Of a stretch of 64,000 nt of DNA, positions 1-9,542 are shown piece by piece (the first letter of the stretch is position 1; each line of letters opens with the position of its first letter). A program made the translations under genes and the position numbers. The notes under the pieces are model-generated. The model saw only the letters and a list, made by a program, of their open reading frames with translations, ran no database searches and was not told where the DNA came from. The DNA is from Microbacteriaceae bacterium (GTDB lineage Bacteria > Actinomycetota > Actinomycetes > Actinomycetales > Microbacteriaceae), in contig JAVECW010000113.1 of assembly GCA_030841285.1 (NCBI GenBank), forward strand, positions 1 through 64,000, written 5' to 3'.

Positions 1-700
1 TTCCCGCCGCACAGTCGGCCAGGAATTCTGAATAGTGATGTAACGTACTCAGGTATTTCGTGCCCCACAGCGCCGTGAACGGGATGTCGCTGAAGTAGTA
101 CTTGCCCTCCACCTCCGCGGCCGCGAGACGATCCCAAATGGTGGGGAGAGTACTGGTCACGCTCGAGTTGTGCAGGCGGTCCGTCGCTGCGGCGTGCTGG
201 TACAGCCGATTCGGGTAGGTCTCGGCCATTGTCGCGGCGAAATAGCGATCACACACGGTCCAGTCGGGGCCGGCTTGCCCCCAGAAATCCAGATCGGAAG
301 AGTCGTAGTAGCCGACCGCGAAGCTGTCGTTGTCCCCGGCGCGCAGCCATCCATCGTTCTTGCCGTTGTTGAACTCGATTCGGCCGCCCTCGTACGAGTG
401 GTCCGGATCCGGGTGCCCACATCCCTGGAAATCGGTCAGGCGGTATGTCGAGTGCCGTGCACCGTAGCGGTCGACATAGGTCAGACCGGATTGCTTGCCG
501 TCGGCATTCGGCATCCAGCCGACGAAATGATCGAAGGAACGGTTCTCCATCATCACCACAATGATGTGGTCGATTCCGGAGCTGGTGGGCGACGGCAGCA
601 TGCCGGCCGCCGTATGAACTGTGCCCGCAGTGTTGACGGCGGTCAGTGTGGAGGCAGCGGCACCGACGGCCGCCAGAAAATTCCGCCTGGTGACTTCCAT
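1..700 (-). CDS. Exported phosphoesterase (phospholipase C / acid phosphatase family), partial at left edge
   Basis: The reading frame opens at an ATG whose codon lies at 698-700 and runs off the left end; 233 residues are visible. The N-terminus has a twin-arginine signal (TRRNFLAA, residues 4-11) followed by a hydrophobic Ala-rich stretch, so the protein should be exported folded by Tat. The sequence DHIIVVMMENRSFDHF (residues 44-59) is the family signature of bacterial phospholipase C and related phosphoesterases; the Glu-Asn pair at 52-53 corresponds to metal-binding residues of the family. Such enzymes hydrolyse phosphomonoesters or phospholipid head groups outside the cell. The substrate cannot be assigned because the C-terminal half is missing. 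It lies 88 nt downstream of the GH87-like gene on the same strand, so both may serve degradation of external biomass. Confidence 0.85.
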   Translation of the reverse strand, partial: MEVTRRNFLAAVGAAASTLTAVNTAGTVHTAAGMLPSPTSSGIDHIIVVMMENRSFDHFVGWMPNADGKQSGLTYVDRYGARHSTYRLTDFQGCGHPDPDHSYEGGRIEFNNGKNDGWLRAGDNDSFAVGYYDSSDLDFWGQAGPDWTVCDRYFAATMAETYPNRLYQHAAATDRLHNSSVTSTLPTIWDRLAAAEVEGKYYFSDIPFTALWGTKYLSTLHHYSEFLADCAAG

Positions 701-788
701 CTGTGAAAGTAAACCACCGCAATTCGGCTGACCCTCGAACGAGTGGCACTGTTCACGATTCGTTTACCTTGCGGAAACGCTTCGGGGG

Positions 789-2849
789 TCACCACGTGGA
801 GGGCGCTGGCGGCACCACGACGGTCGGACGGTCGTTGCAGGTGATGGTGTTCGGCAGCTGCCAGGCACCGAACCATGGGCCGGTCGTTCCTCCCCCGTCG
901 TTGCCGCCGAGGTCGATCAGTGAGAACTCCGACCCGGCTGGCGTGAAGTGGAACGATCCGCAGTTGTTGATGCCGACCGCACCGACATTGCGGGCATCCA
1001 CATTCTGGAAGGACGCGGACCCCGCCACGCGAGCGCTGACCACTGATGTGCCCGTGCCATCGACCTTCACGTCCGCGAAGTGGACGTTGGTGATCGAATA
1101 CAGGTCCTTCACCGGGAAATCGCTCACCAGCATGATCGCGTTGTATGTGTTGTCGAGGAAGTTGTCTCCGACGACCTGGATGTCTGCATCAATGTTCTTG
1201 TCGAGCGCGTAGAACCAGATCGCGCCGAGACCGATGTTCCAGTTCAACTCGTATGTACCGGCTCGCACAGTGGTGTTGTTCGTGATCCACAGGTGTCCCG
1301 TGAAGGGCTCTGCGCCGAAGCGGGCCCCGACATGGATGCCGCTTCCCTCGCGAACCGGGTCGGCGACGAGGTTGCTCGACACCGTGTTGTCAGTTCCGCC
1401 GTAAATCGCAATGCCGTTGGCGAGCACAGGGCTTTGCACGGTGTTGTGGTCGAAGGTGTTGCCGACGTTCTGGGTCTTCTCCGCCCACATCGCGAGGCCG
1501 TCGTCGCCCGAGTTGCGGATGAAGTTGTTGGAGACGACCGAGTTGGTCACCCCCGTGTGGAAGTTGAGGCCATCGGCGATCTGGTCGACGATCACGTTGT
1601 TTGTGATCGTCACGTTCGTCATCGGCCCGTCGAACCACAGGCCCACCTTGGTGTGCTGAATGTACAGCCCGTCGATGGTCGAGTTGCTCATAGCTCCGCC
1701 GATGCCGTTCACCTGGTCGGTGTCGATGCGGTCACGCACGTCGCCCTCGATCGCGAAGCCGGAGAGATGAACGTTGGTGCTCCCGCCGAGCGACGCATCC
1801 TTCCCGTAGAACCCCACACCGGTGTGCACCGAGCCATCTGGCGTCGGCGTGCTCAGCGCAACCTCGTGGCCCGTGATGATCGTGTACCAATTGCCTGCGC
1901 CCTCAATCGTCACATTGTCGACGATGATGTGGCGGTTCACCTGGTAGGTCCCCTGCGGAATGTAGACCGTGAGGTTCTTCTTCTTCGCGTACGCGATCGC
2001 CTTGTCGAACGCGTTGGCGGAATCCCGCTTACCGGACGGATCGGCGCCGAACTCAAGCACGTTCGCGGCCTTCTTGACGATGTGTGGCGCGGCGACGAGC
2101 TCCGAGTCGAGCAGGTCGATCGTCGTCGTGGCTGCGCCCTTGGTGGGAACGGTGAGACGCACCGTGTCGCCGGCCTGATACGTCTTGCCAAGCAACAGCC
2201 TCTGCTCGTCGTAGAAGTGGTTCGGACGGAACGGTGTCGTGATCGTCGGGGTCGGGGTTGTTGCCGCCGGGACGCAGCCGCATTCGGTGATCCACCAGTC
2301 GGGATGCAGCAGGCCCGCGTTCGGGTCGTTCGAGAACGGGTACTGGTTGTACAGCCACGAATACTGCGAGGTGAGGGTCATCGTCCTTTTCGCGCCGCCG
2401 CTGACCGAGACCGCGAGCGGCGAGGTAATGCCTCCGCCGGTGGGCGCGTCCGGGATGCTGTAGCGCACGGTGATCGCGTTGGCCGCGCTCGGAAGGGTGA
2501 ACTCGACGTACTGCCCCGGCGTAAGTGTGACGGCCGAACGGCCAGAGGCCTCAGCCGGCAGCGTATATGCCGTGCGGCTGGGGCCGATGATCGTGCCATT
2601 CGTGGTCGCCTTCTCCGCCTCCTGCTCGCTGAATGCCACGGTGGCACCGCGACCGGCGACCAATGCCGGATCGAGCGCCGCACGGGTGAGAACGGGACTC
2701 GGGCCGGTCGGTGATCCGGGCCGGGCATTGGCAGGCCCGGCACCGGTGACGAGGACGCCAATGGTGACGGCGAACGCTACCGATACGACTCCGAGTCGGG
2801 CACGGCGCGAGCGCCACGTCGTTGCAGTCAGGGGGATATTCCGTGTCAT
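789..2849 (-). CDS. Secreted right-handed beta-helix glycoside hydrolase, GH87 alpha-1,3-glucanase-like
   Basis: A 686-residue protein if started at ATG 2849; an ATG at 2906 is possible but would place 19 extra residues before the signal peptide. The N-terminus has several Arg, a hydrophobic segment and an Ala-Asn-Ala cleavage-like site, so it is exported. Residues about 60-255 form a beta-rich, carbohydrate-binding-like module. From about 265 there is a beta-helix opening with NVLEFGADPSG and many Asn-rich turns (NVTITNNVIV). Two motifs, IADGLNFH (Asp426) and NSGDDGLAMW (Asp449, Asp450), are spaced 23 residues apart as I recall for the catalytic aspartates of GH87 alpha-1,3-glucanases (mycodextranases). 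The likely role is attack on alpha-1,3-glucan from fungal walls or bacterial matrices. A pectate-lyase-superfamily enzyme of another specificity remains possible. Confidence 0.72.
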   Translation of the reverse strand: MTRNIPLTATTWRSRRARLGVVSVAFAVTIGVLVTGAGPANARPGSPTGPSPVLTRAALDPALVAGRGATVAFSEQEAEKATTNGTIIGPSRTAYTLPAEASGRSAVTLTPGQYVEFTLPSAANAITVRYSIPDAPTGGGITSPLAVSVSGGAKRTMTLTSQYSWLYNQYPFSNDPNAGLLHPDWWITECGCVPAATTPTPTITTPFRPNHFYDEQRLLLGKTYQAGDTVRLTVPTKGAATTTIDLLDSELVAAPHIVKKAANVLEFGADPSGKRDSANAFDKAIAYAKKKNLTVYIPQGTYQVNRHIIVDNVTIEGAGNWYTIITGHEVALSTPTPDGSVHTGVGFYGKDASLGGSTNVHLSGFAIEGDVRDRIDTDQVNGIGGAMSNSTIDGLYIQHTKVGLWFDGPMTNVTITNNVIVDQIADGLNFHTGVTNSVVSNNFIRNSGDDGLAMWAEKTQNVGNTFDHNTVQSPVLANGIAIYGGTDNTVSSNLVADPVREGSGIHVGARFGAEPFTGHLWITNNTTVRAGTYELNWNIGLGAIWFYALDKNIDADIQVVGDNFLDNTYNAIMLVSDFPVKDLYSITNVHFADVKVDGTGTSVVSARVAGSASFQNVDARNVGAVGINNCGSFHFTPAGSEFSLIDLGGNDGGGTTGPWFGAWQLPNTITCNDRPTVVVPPAPSTW

Positions 2850-2983
2850 CGTTGACTCGATTTCTCTCAGAAACGTATCGCCGGTTTGTCCAGGCAGCGC
2901 GGACATCTGCGTGACGCGACCCTATGACCTTGCCGAGCCCGTCCACAAGACCCTGAGAAGAAATATCACGTTAATGTAAGGTT

Positions 2984-3003
2984 CTTGCGTAGATTCACGC
3001 AAG
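2984..3003. promoter_or_regulatory. Inverted repeat in the divergent promoter region, possible operator
   Basis: The arms CTTGCGT (2984-2990) and ACGCAAG (2997-3003) are a perfect 7-bp inverted repeat with a 6-bp spacer. An imperfect related element, CTTGCGCGAAAG, follows at 3014. They lie between the GH87-like gene (minus) and the FAD dehydrogenase (plus, start 3068), about 65 bp before the latter, next to a possible -10 (TATCTT). No regulator gene is adjacent, so the binding protein is unknown. Confidence 0.4.
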
Positions 3004-3067
3004 ACATGGCGTAGCTTGCGCGAAAGCCAGTATCTTGAACAGACCATCCGTGACAAGGAAGCCACAC

Positions 3068-4729
<1,662 letters not shown>

Positions 4730-4814
4730 TTCAGCTACGCCTTGTGTAGGCAGAATGGATTTTGCGGGCCTCGTCTCGAGGCGGGCCCGAATTGCTCGTC
4801 AATGAGGAGTGCAC

Positions 4815-5783
4815 ATGAAGGTCGTCGTCATCGGAGCCACCGGGCACATCGGTGGATATCTGATTCCCCGGCTGGTCAGCGCCGGACACAACGTGGTGGC
4901 GATCAGTCGAGGGCTGCAGGCACCGTACCGTGCGCATCCGGCCTGGGACAGTGTCGAACGAATCACGGCGGATCGCGCTGCCGAGGATTCCGCTGGAACC
5001 TTTGCGGGGCGGATCGCCGATCTCGGCGCCGACGTCGTCATCGACCTGGTCTGCTTCACGCGCTCATCTGCCGTGCAGCTCGTCAATGCGCTCCGCGGGC
5101 GAGTCGAGCTGTTGGTCAGCTGCGGAACGATCTGGGTGCATGGCAGCGCGACCGAGGTGCCGGTCACCGAGGACGCAATCCGGCGGCCATGGGGTGAGTA
5201 TGGAATCGGCAAGGCCGAGATCGAGGAGTTCCTGCTGCATGAGTCCCGCCGAGCCGGCGGAGTGCGATCCGTCGTTCTCCACCCGGGGCACATCAGCGGG
5301 CCGGGGTGGAAGGTGATCAACCCGGCTGGCAATCTCGACCTCGACGTCTGGGAGAAGCTGGCCACCGGACGCGAACTCGTCCTGCCGAACTTCGGGCTCG
5401 AGACCGTGCATCACGTGCACGCCGACGATGTGGCGCAGGCGTTCCAGCGCGCTATCGAGCGGCAGAGCGAAGCTGTCGGCAACAGCTTCCACGTCGTCTC
5501 GGAGCGCGCGCTGACCCTGCGTGGTTTCGCCGAGGCTGTTGCAGGCTGGTTTGGTCGGGAAGCCGTGCTGAGGTTCGAGCCGTTCGATGAGTTCCGCGCC
5601 CAGACATCGCCGGAATCCGCGGCTGCCACCCTCGATCACATCGCCCGAAGCCCGTCCGCAAGCATCGACAAGGCCAAGCGGCTGCTGGGTTACACACCGC
5701 GCTACACCTCCCTCGAAGCTGTCGCCGAGGCCGTCGATTGGCTGCAGCGGGACGGCCAGCTCACTCTCGCTCCGCGCCAGTAG
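4815..5783 (+). CDS. NAD-dependent epimerase/dehydratase family protein (extended SDR)
   Basis: A 322-residue protein. Start ATG 4815 follows GAGGAG with a 5-nt gap; an in-frame GTG at 4809 lies within that ribosome-binding site. The N-terminus is KVVVIGATGHIGGYL, the GxxGxxG Rossmann motif for NAD(P). A Tyr-x3-Lys-like active site is suggested by YGIGKAEIEE at about residue 133. The C-terminal part resembles sugar-nucleotide epimerases and isoflavone-reductase-like proteins. It probably oxidises or reduces a small substrate together with the preceding FAD dehydrogenase, but nothing in the sequence fixes the substrate. It converges on the SorC-type regulator gene with a 37-nt gap. Confidence 0.8.
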   Translation: MKVVVIGATGHIGGYLIPRLVSAGHNVVAISRGLQAPYRAHPAWDSVERITADRAAEDSAGTFAGRIADLGADVVIDLVCFTRSSAVQLVNALRGRVELLVSCGTIWVHGSATEVPVTEDAIRRPWGEYGIGKAEIEEFLLHESRRAGGVRSVVLHPGHISGPGWKVINPAGNLDLDVWEKLATGRELVLPNFGLETVHHVHADDVAQAFQRAIERQSEAVGNSFHVVSERALTLRGFAEAVAGWFGREAVLRFEPFDEFRAQTSPESAAATLDHIARSPSASIDKAKRLLGYTPRYTSLEAVAEAVDWLQRDGQLTLAPRQ

Positions 5784-5820
5784 CGGCGGCACAGGCAGGC
5801 GTCGGGAAACGCGCGAGTTG

Positions 5821-6834
5821 CTATGCCTCTTCTGCTTCGGGCTTGAGTCTTTCAAGCAATGCCAGGGCGAGCGGGCTATCCAGGACGAGGACGGTCACGA
5901 GATTGGCTTTGATCGCTGCGAGTACCGCATCCAGTCGCCCTGCTCCCCGAGCGACGGCGATAACGTCGGTCGCACTGGCGAGCTGATCGAGCGTGGCTCC
6001 GATCGTTCTGTCATCCAGATCGGTGTGCACCGCGGTCCCGTCAGAACCGACGAGTCGTCCGGAGATTTCGGCCACGGCGCCTGCCGCGGTACCGGTGTCC
6101 CGATCGCGTTGGGAGACTTTGTCCCAGACGGTCGACTCGCCCTCCTTCCACGCACCGATCGCCACGACCGCCAAATCGAGTCGATCCGCCATCGATAGCG
6201 CATCGGCGATCTCAGGCTGGCGCATCAAATCGCGTGCGGTGGCCGGCTCGTCGACCACGAGCGGAGCAGAAATCGGATACGTGTAAATGTCCGGATGCTC
6301 ACCAAGATGCGCCATCATCCGTGGAATCAGGCCAGGCCCATAGCCCCCTAAAGCACCGGCCAGTTGCACGATGTTACAGGCAGGCAGATCCGGGATGAAA
6401 CGGGCTGCGGCGTCCAAAGCCCGAGACCATGCGATCCCGATCGTCATCCGGGGCTTCACCAACCCCTTGATGACGTCCATGACCGCAATCCCGACGCGCT
6501 CGGAATTATCGCGACCGACACCGTCCGTCCCCTCGACGACGCGAACTTGCAGACCGAGGAGTGAACCTAGTTCGTCGTCGAGTCCGGATAAGCGATTGCG
6601 TGGGTCCCGGATCTGGATGGAGACCACACCGAGACGCCGCGCCTCGTCCAACATCTTTGCAACCTGAAATCGGCTGAGCGACAAATCAGCGGCAATCTCC
6701 ACCTTGGAACGCCCGTCAATGTAGTACGCGCGCGCAACGTCGGCGAGCCGAACCTGATTCGCTCGATCGACTGCGCGATGGCCCGGCCGGGGTGCCGGTT
6801 GTTTTTCGACGGACATGGTTCCTATCTTGCTCAT
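5821..6834 (-). CDS. SorC/DeoR-type sugar-binding transcriptional regulator of the polyol operon
   Basis: A 337-residue regulator. The N-terminal part (DVARAYYIDGRSKVEIAADL, then LSRFQVAKMLDEARRLGVVSI) is the winged helix-turn-helix typical of SorC family regulators. The rest is the sugar-phosphate-binding domain (GIAWSRAL, NIVQLAGALGG, VVAIGAWKEGESTVWD, DVIAVARGAGR). Family members switch in response to a phosphorylated or free sugar or polyol. The gene is divergent from the polyol ABC importer and mannitol dehydrogenase genes, so it most likely controls them. ATG 6834 and ATG 6816 are both possible starts; both have short ribosome-binding-site spacing (AAGGA and TAGGA). The 6834 codon overlaps one arm of an inverted repeat. 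Confidence 0.87.
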   Translation of the reverse strand: MSKIGTMSVEKQPAPRPGHRAVDRANQVRLADVARAYYIDGRSKVEIAADLSLSRFQVAKMLDEARRLGVVSIQIRDPRNRLSGLDDELGSLLGLQVRVVEGTDGVGRDNSERVGIAVMDVIKGLVKPRMTIGIAWSRALDAAARFIPDLPACNIVQLAGALGGYGPGLIPRMMAHLGEHPDIYTYPISAPLVVDEPATARDLMRQPEIADALSMADRLDLAVVAIGAWKEGESTVWDKVSQRDRDTGTAAGAVAEISGRLVGSDGTAVHTDLDDRTIGATLDQLASATDVIAVARGAGRLDAVLAAIKANLVTVLVLDSPLALALLERLKPEAEEA

Positions 6835-7145
6835 TTTCCTTCATATTCTCAAATGAGCGGACTTGAACATATGAGCTGACTGTGCTTATTCTCTTCACAT
6901 CTGATGTCTAACTCTCATCTGAGCAAGGATTGCAATGACGCATGTCGGCAAGATCACGCTTCTTGTTTCGGTTCCACACCTGTTCGGTGTCGAGCCTTCG
7001 ACCGCCAGTTGCCATGAGACCGGACCTAATCGCGGACACCTTCCAATCATTTCCGTGCTCTCCGGGCGCCTAGCGGCCCGGCGGAGAGACTTGCCCTCAT
7101 CACCCCGGCATCAGAGCCCAAGAAAGATCCGAGTTGGAGGAACAC
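6835..7145. promoter_or_regulatory. Divergent control region between the SorC-type regulator and polyol operon, with repeated TGAGC elements
   Basis: This 311-bp gap has no convincing gene; the 72-codon frame at 6935-7153 has no homology I recognise and overlaps the next start. It holds two dyads of form CTCA-NN-TGAGC, at 6848-6858 (CTCAAATGAGC) and 6914-6924 (CTCATCTGAGC). A direct repeat ATGAGC(G/T)GAC lies at 6853-6862 and 6871-6880. GCTCATTT (6829-6836) pairs with AAATGAGC (6851-6858) as a longer inverted repeat. SorC-type regulators usually bind such repeats in the shared promoter. The importer mRNA leader would be long, about 200 nt. Confidence 0.55.
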
Positions 7146-8501
7146 ATGTTTAAACACAGCAGAGCGCGGAGGCTCTTGACTGGCGCCTCGATGGTGGCAG
7201 TCGCCGCGGTCGCGTTGAGCGGATGCGCGGCCGGAGGAAGTTCCTCAAGCGCAAATAAGGTCGTCAACGTCCTGATGGTGAACAACCCGCAGATGGTCGA
7301 CCTTCAGAAGTTGACTGCCGCGAATTTCACCAAGCAGACCGGCATCAAGGTCAATTACACCCTGCTTCCCGAGAACGATCTGCGCGCGAAAGCGAGCCAG
7401 GAGTTTTCGAGCCAGGCGGGCCAGTACGACGTGGCGACCCTCAGCAACTACGAGGTCCCCTCGTACGCGAAGAACGGATGGCTCACCTCGCTCAGCGGCA
7501 CTGTTGCCGCGGACAAGACTTTCGACCAGGCAGACATTCTTCCCGCTATGGCCAAGTCCTTGACGTCAAACGGGCAAATCTACGCCGAGCCGTTCTACGG
7601 TGAGTCATCCTTCCTGATGTACCGCAAGGATGTGTTTGCGCAGGCCGGCGTGACGATGCCGTCGAACCCTACCTGGCAACAGGTTGCTGATCTCGCCGCA
7701 AAGGTCGACGGAGTGGTTCCCGGCATGAAGGGTATCTGCCTTCGTGGACAGCCAGGATGGGGCCAGATATTCGCGCCACTGACCACCGTGGTCAATACCT
7801 TTGGTGGCACCTGGTTCAACAAGGACTGGAGCGCCGGCGTCAATTCACCAGCGTTTGAGGAGGCAACGAACTTCTACGTAAACCTCGTCAAGGCGCACGG
7901 CGAGGCCGGCGCGGCGCAATCCGGATACACGGAGTGCCTGAACAACCTGCAGCAGGGCAAGGTCGCAATGTGGTACGACTCCACGGCTGCGGAAGGCACT
8001 CTGGAGGCTCAGGGATCCCCGGTTGCAGGCAAGATCGGCTACGTGGCCGCTCCCGTGGTCAAGACGGCGAACTCCGGCTGGTTGTACACCTGGGCGTTTG
8101 CCGTCCAGAAGGCCGGCAAGAACCAGACCGCCGCTGCGAAGTTCATCGAGTGGGCGTCAAGCAAAGAGTACGAGAACCTCGTAGGCAAGACCTTGGGCTG
8201 GTCGCGCGTTCCTGCCGACAAGCGGACGTCGACCTTCAACAACCCTGACTACCAGAAGTCAGCGGCCGCGTTCTACAAGCAGACGCAAACCGCCATCGAG
8301 AGCGTCGACCCGGCGAACCCCGGGGTTCAGCCTCGACCCGCTCCCGGTATCCAGTTTGTTGCGATCCCGGAGTTCGCCGACATGGCGACCCAGGTTTCGC
8401 AGGACGTGAGCAGCGCCATCGCAGGTAAGGAAACCGTGGCCCAGGCGCTGGCGAAGGGTCAGGCTCTGGCTCAGAAGGTCGGCGATAAATACAAGAAGTA
8501 A
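7146..8501 (+). CDS. ABC transporter substrate-binding lipoprotein, family 1 (sorbitol/mannitol type)
   Basis: A 451-residue protein. ATG 7146 follows GGAGG by 5 nt. A lipobox, LSGC with Cys27, marks it as a lipoprotein held on the outer face of the membrane. The mature part resembles family 1 sugar-binding proteins: NKVVNVLMVNNPQM opening, ATLSNYEVPSYAKNGWL, EPFYGESSFLMYRKD and GWLYTWAFAVQKAGKNQ in the hinge and ligand region. The neighbours are two permeases, a mannitol 2-dehydrogenase and a SorC-type regulator, so the ligand is most likely mannitol, sorbitol, arabitol or a similar polyol. It is the first gene of the operon. Confidence 0.9.
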   Translation: MFKHSRARRLLTGASMVAVAAVALSGCAAGGSSSSANKVVNVLMVNNPQMVDLQKLTAANFTKQTGIKVNYTLLPENDLRAKASQEFSSQAGQYDVATLSNYEVPSYAKNGWLTSLSGTVAADKTFDQADILPAMAKSLTSNGQIYAEPFYGESSFLMYRKDVFAQAGVTMPSNPTWQQVADLAAKVDGVVPGMKGICLRGQPGWGQIFAPLTTVVNTFGGTWFNKDWSAGVNSPAFEEATNFYVNLVKAHGEAGAAQSGYTECLNNLQQGKVAMWYDSTAAEGTLEAQGSPVAGKIGYVAAPVVKTANSGWLYTWAFAVQKAGKNQTAAAKFIEWASSKEYENLVGKTLGWSRVPADKRTSTFNNPDYQKSAAAFYKQTQTAIESVDPANPGVQPRPAPGIQFVAIPEFADMATQVSQDVSSAIAGKETVAQALAKGQALAQKVGDKYKK

Positions 8502-8512
8502 CTCTTCCGATC

Positions 8513-8542
8513 GGTGGCAGCGGGCACCGACCCGCTGCCACC
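8513..8542 (+). terminator. Intercistronic hairpin after the substrate-binding protein gene
   Basis: GGTGGCAGCGGG (8513-8524) and CCCGCTGCCACC (8531-8542) form a perfect 12-bp stem with a 6-nt loop. It starts 12 nt after the stop of the binding-protein gene and no T-run follows. Such hairpins between a binding-protein gene and permease genes commonly protect the upstream mRNA from 3' decay or terminate part of transcription, giving more binding protein than permease. Confidence 0.65.
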
Positions 8543-8582
8543 ACCCCACTTCCACAATCGATTTACCGAGCAGGGACCGAAC

Positions 8583-9542
8583 ATGAGCACAGTAGCCCAG
8601 CCACAACAACGCATCGCAAGTATTGGCGGTGCACCACGGAAGAACTCCAAAGCGCTCCAGAGGGCGTCAGGCTGGGTGCGAAGAGCGCCGCTCCTGCCAG
8701 CTTTGGTCTTCATTATTCTCGTGACTCAACTACCGTTCGTCATTACGGTCATCATCTCGTTCATCGACTGGAATTCGCTCTACCCCAATAACGTCAAGTT
8801 CGGCGGCTTCGACAACTATGTGAACGTCTTCACCGACCAGACCATGCGCGCCTCGGTCGTCACGACAATCATCCTGACCGTCACCGTCGTTGTGGTCAGC
8901 GCCATCCTCGGACTCATCGCCGCGCTTCTGCTCGACCGGAAATTCTTCGGCAGGGGCGTTGTCCGGACGATCATGATCGCGCCGTTCCTCATCGTTCCGG
9001 TAGCCGCGGCGCTTCTGTGGAAGCACGCATTGTTCAACCCCGAATATGGACTCTTCAATGGCGTTTTGAACTGGGCATTCGGCCTCTTTCATCTCCCCGC
9101 GCCGCAGCCGGACTGGATCAGCAATCAGCCGCTCATTTCGGTCGAGGCGGCACTCATCTGGCAATGGACCCCGTTCATGATGTTGATTCTGCTGGCGGGT
9201 CTCCAAAGCCGGCCGCTTGACGTGATCGAGGCTGCCCAGATGGACGGGGCGAGTTCGTGGCAGACGTTCCGTTACATGACGCTCCCCCATTTGCGCCGCT
9301 ACATCGAACTCGCTGCACTGCTTGGTTCGATCTACGTCGTGCAAAACTTCGACGCTGTATTCACCATCACGTCCGGCGGTCTGGGAACCGCGAATCTGCC
9401 GTACACGATTTACCAGCAATTCTTCCAAGCACATGACTACGGAGCGGCCAGTGCCGCCGGTGTCCTCGTGGTGATCGGCTCGATTCTCATCGCCACCTTC
9501 GCGCTTCGAACCGTCTCCACGCTCCTGAAGGAGGAAAACTGA
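8583..9542 (+). CDS. ABC transporter permease, polyol importer (MalF-like)
   Basis: A 319-residue membrane protein started at ATG 8583 (AGGGA upstream); longer in-frame starts would include the intercistronic hairpin. It has about six membrane segments, beginning with PALVFIILVTQLPFVITVII. The permease EAA loop that docks on the ATPase is present as EAAQMDGASSWQTFRYMTLPHL. It resembles the first permease (SmoF/MalF type) of CUT1 sugar importers. Its stop shares one base with the start of the second permease, so the two should be translated in equal amounts. Confidence 0.92.
   Translation: MSTVAQPQQRIASIGGAPRKNSKALQRASGWVRRAPLLPALVFIILVTQLPFVITVIISFIDWNSLYPNNVKFGGFDNYVNVFTDQTMRASVVTTIILTVTVVVVSAILGLIAALLLDRKFFGRGVVRTIMIAPFLIVPVAAALLWKHALFNPEYGLFNGVLNWAFGLFHLPAPQPDWISNQPLISVEAALIWQWTPFMMLILLAGLQSRPLDVIEAAQMDGASSWQTFRYMTLPHLRRYIELAALLGSIYVVQNFDAVFTITSGGLGTANLPYTIYQQFFQAHDYGAASAAGVLVVIGSILIATFALRTVSTLLKEEN

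Noticed and set aside
1080-2714. A 544-codon plus-strand frame opposite the GH87-like gene
   Set aside because: The composition is typical of an antisense frame and the minus-strand gene carries the signal peptide and catalytic motifs.
6935-7153. A 72-codon frame in the polyol operon leader
   Set aside because: It overlaps the binding-protein start and ribosome-binding site, has odd composition and covers operator-like repeats. A leader peptide cannot be fully excluded.
8555-8564. CAATCGATTT before the first polyol permease, resembling a LacI site
   Set aside because: It lacks the second half (TTG) of the palindrome and lies inside an operon under the SorC-type regulator, so it is probably chance.
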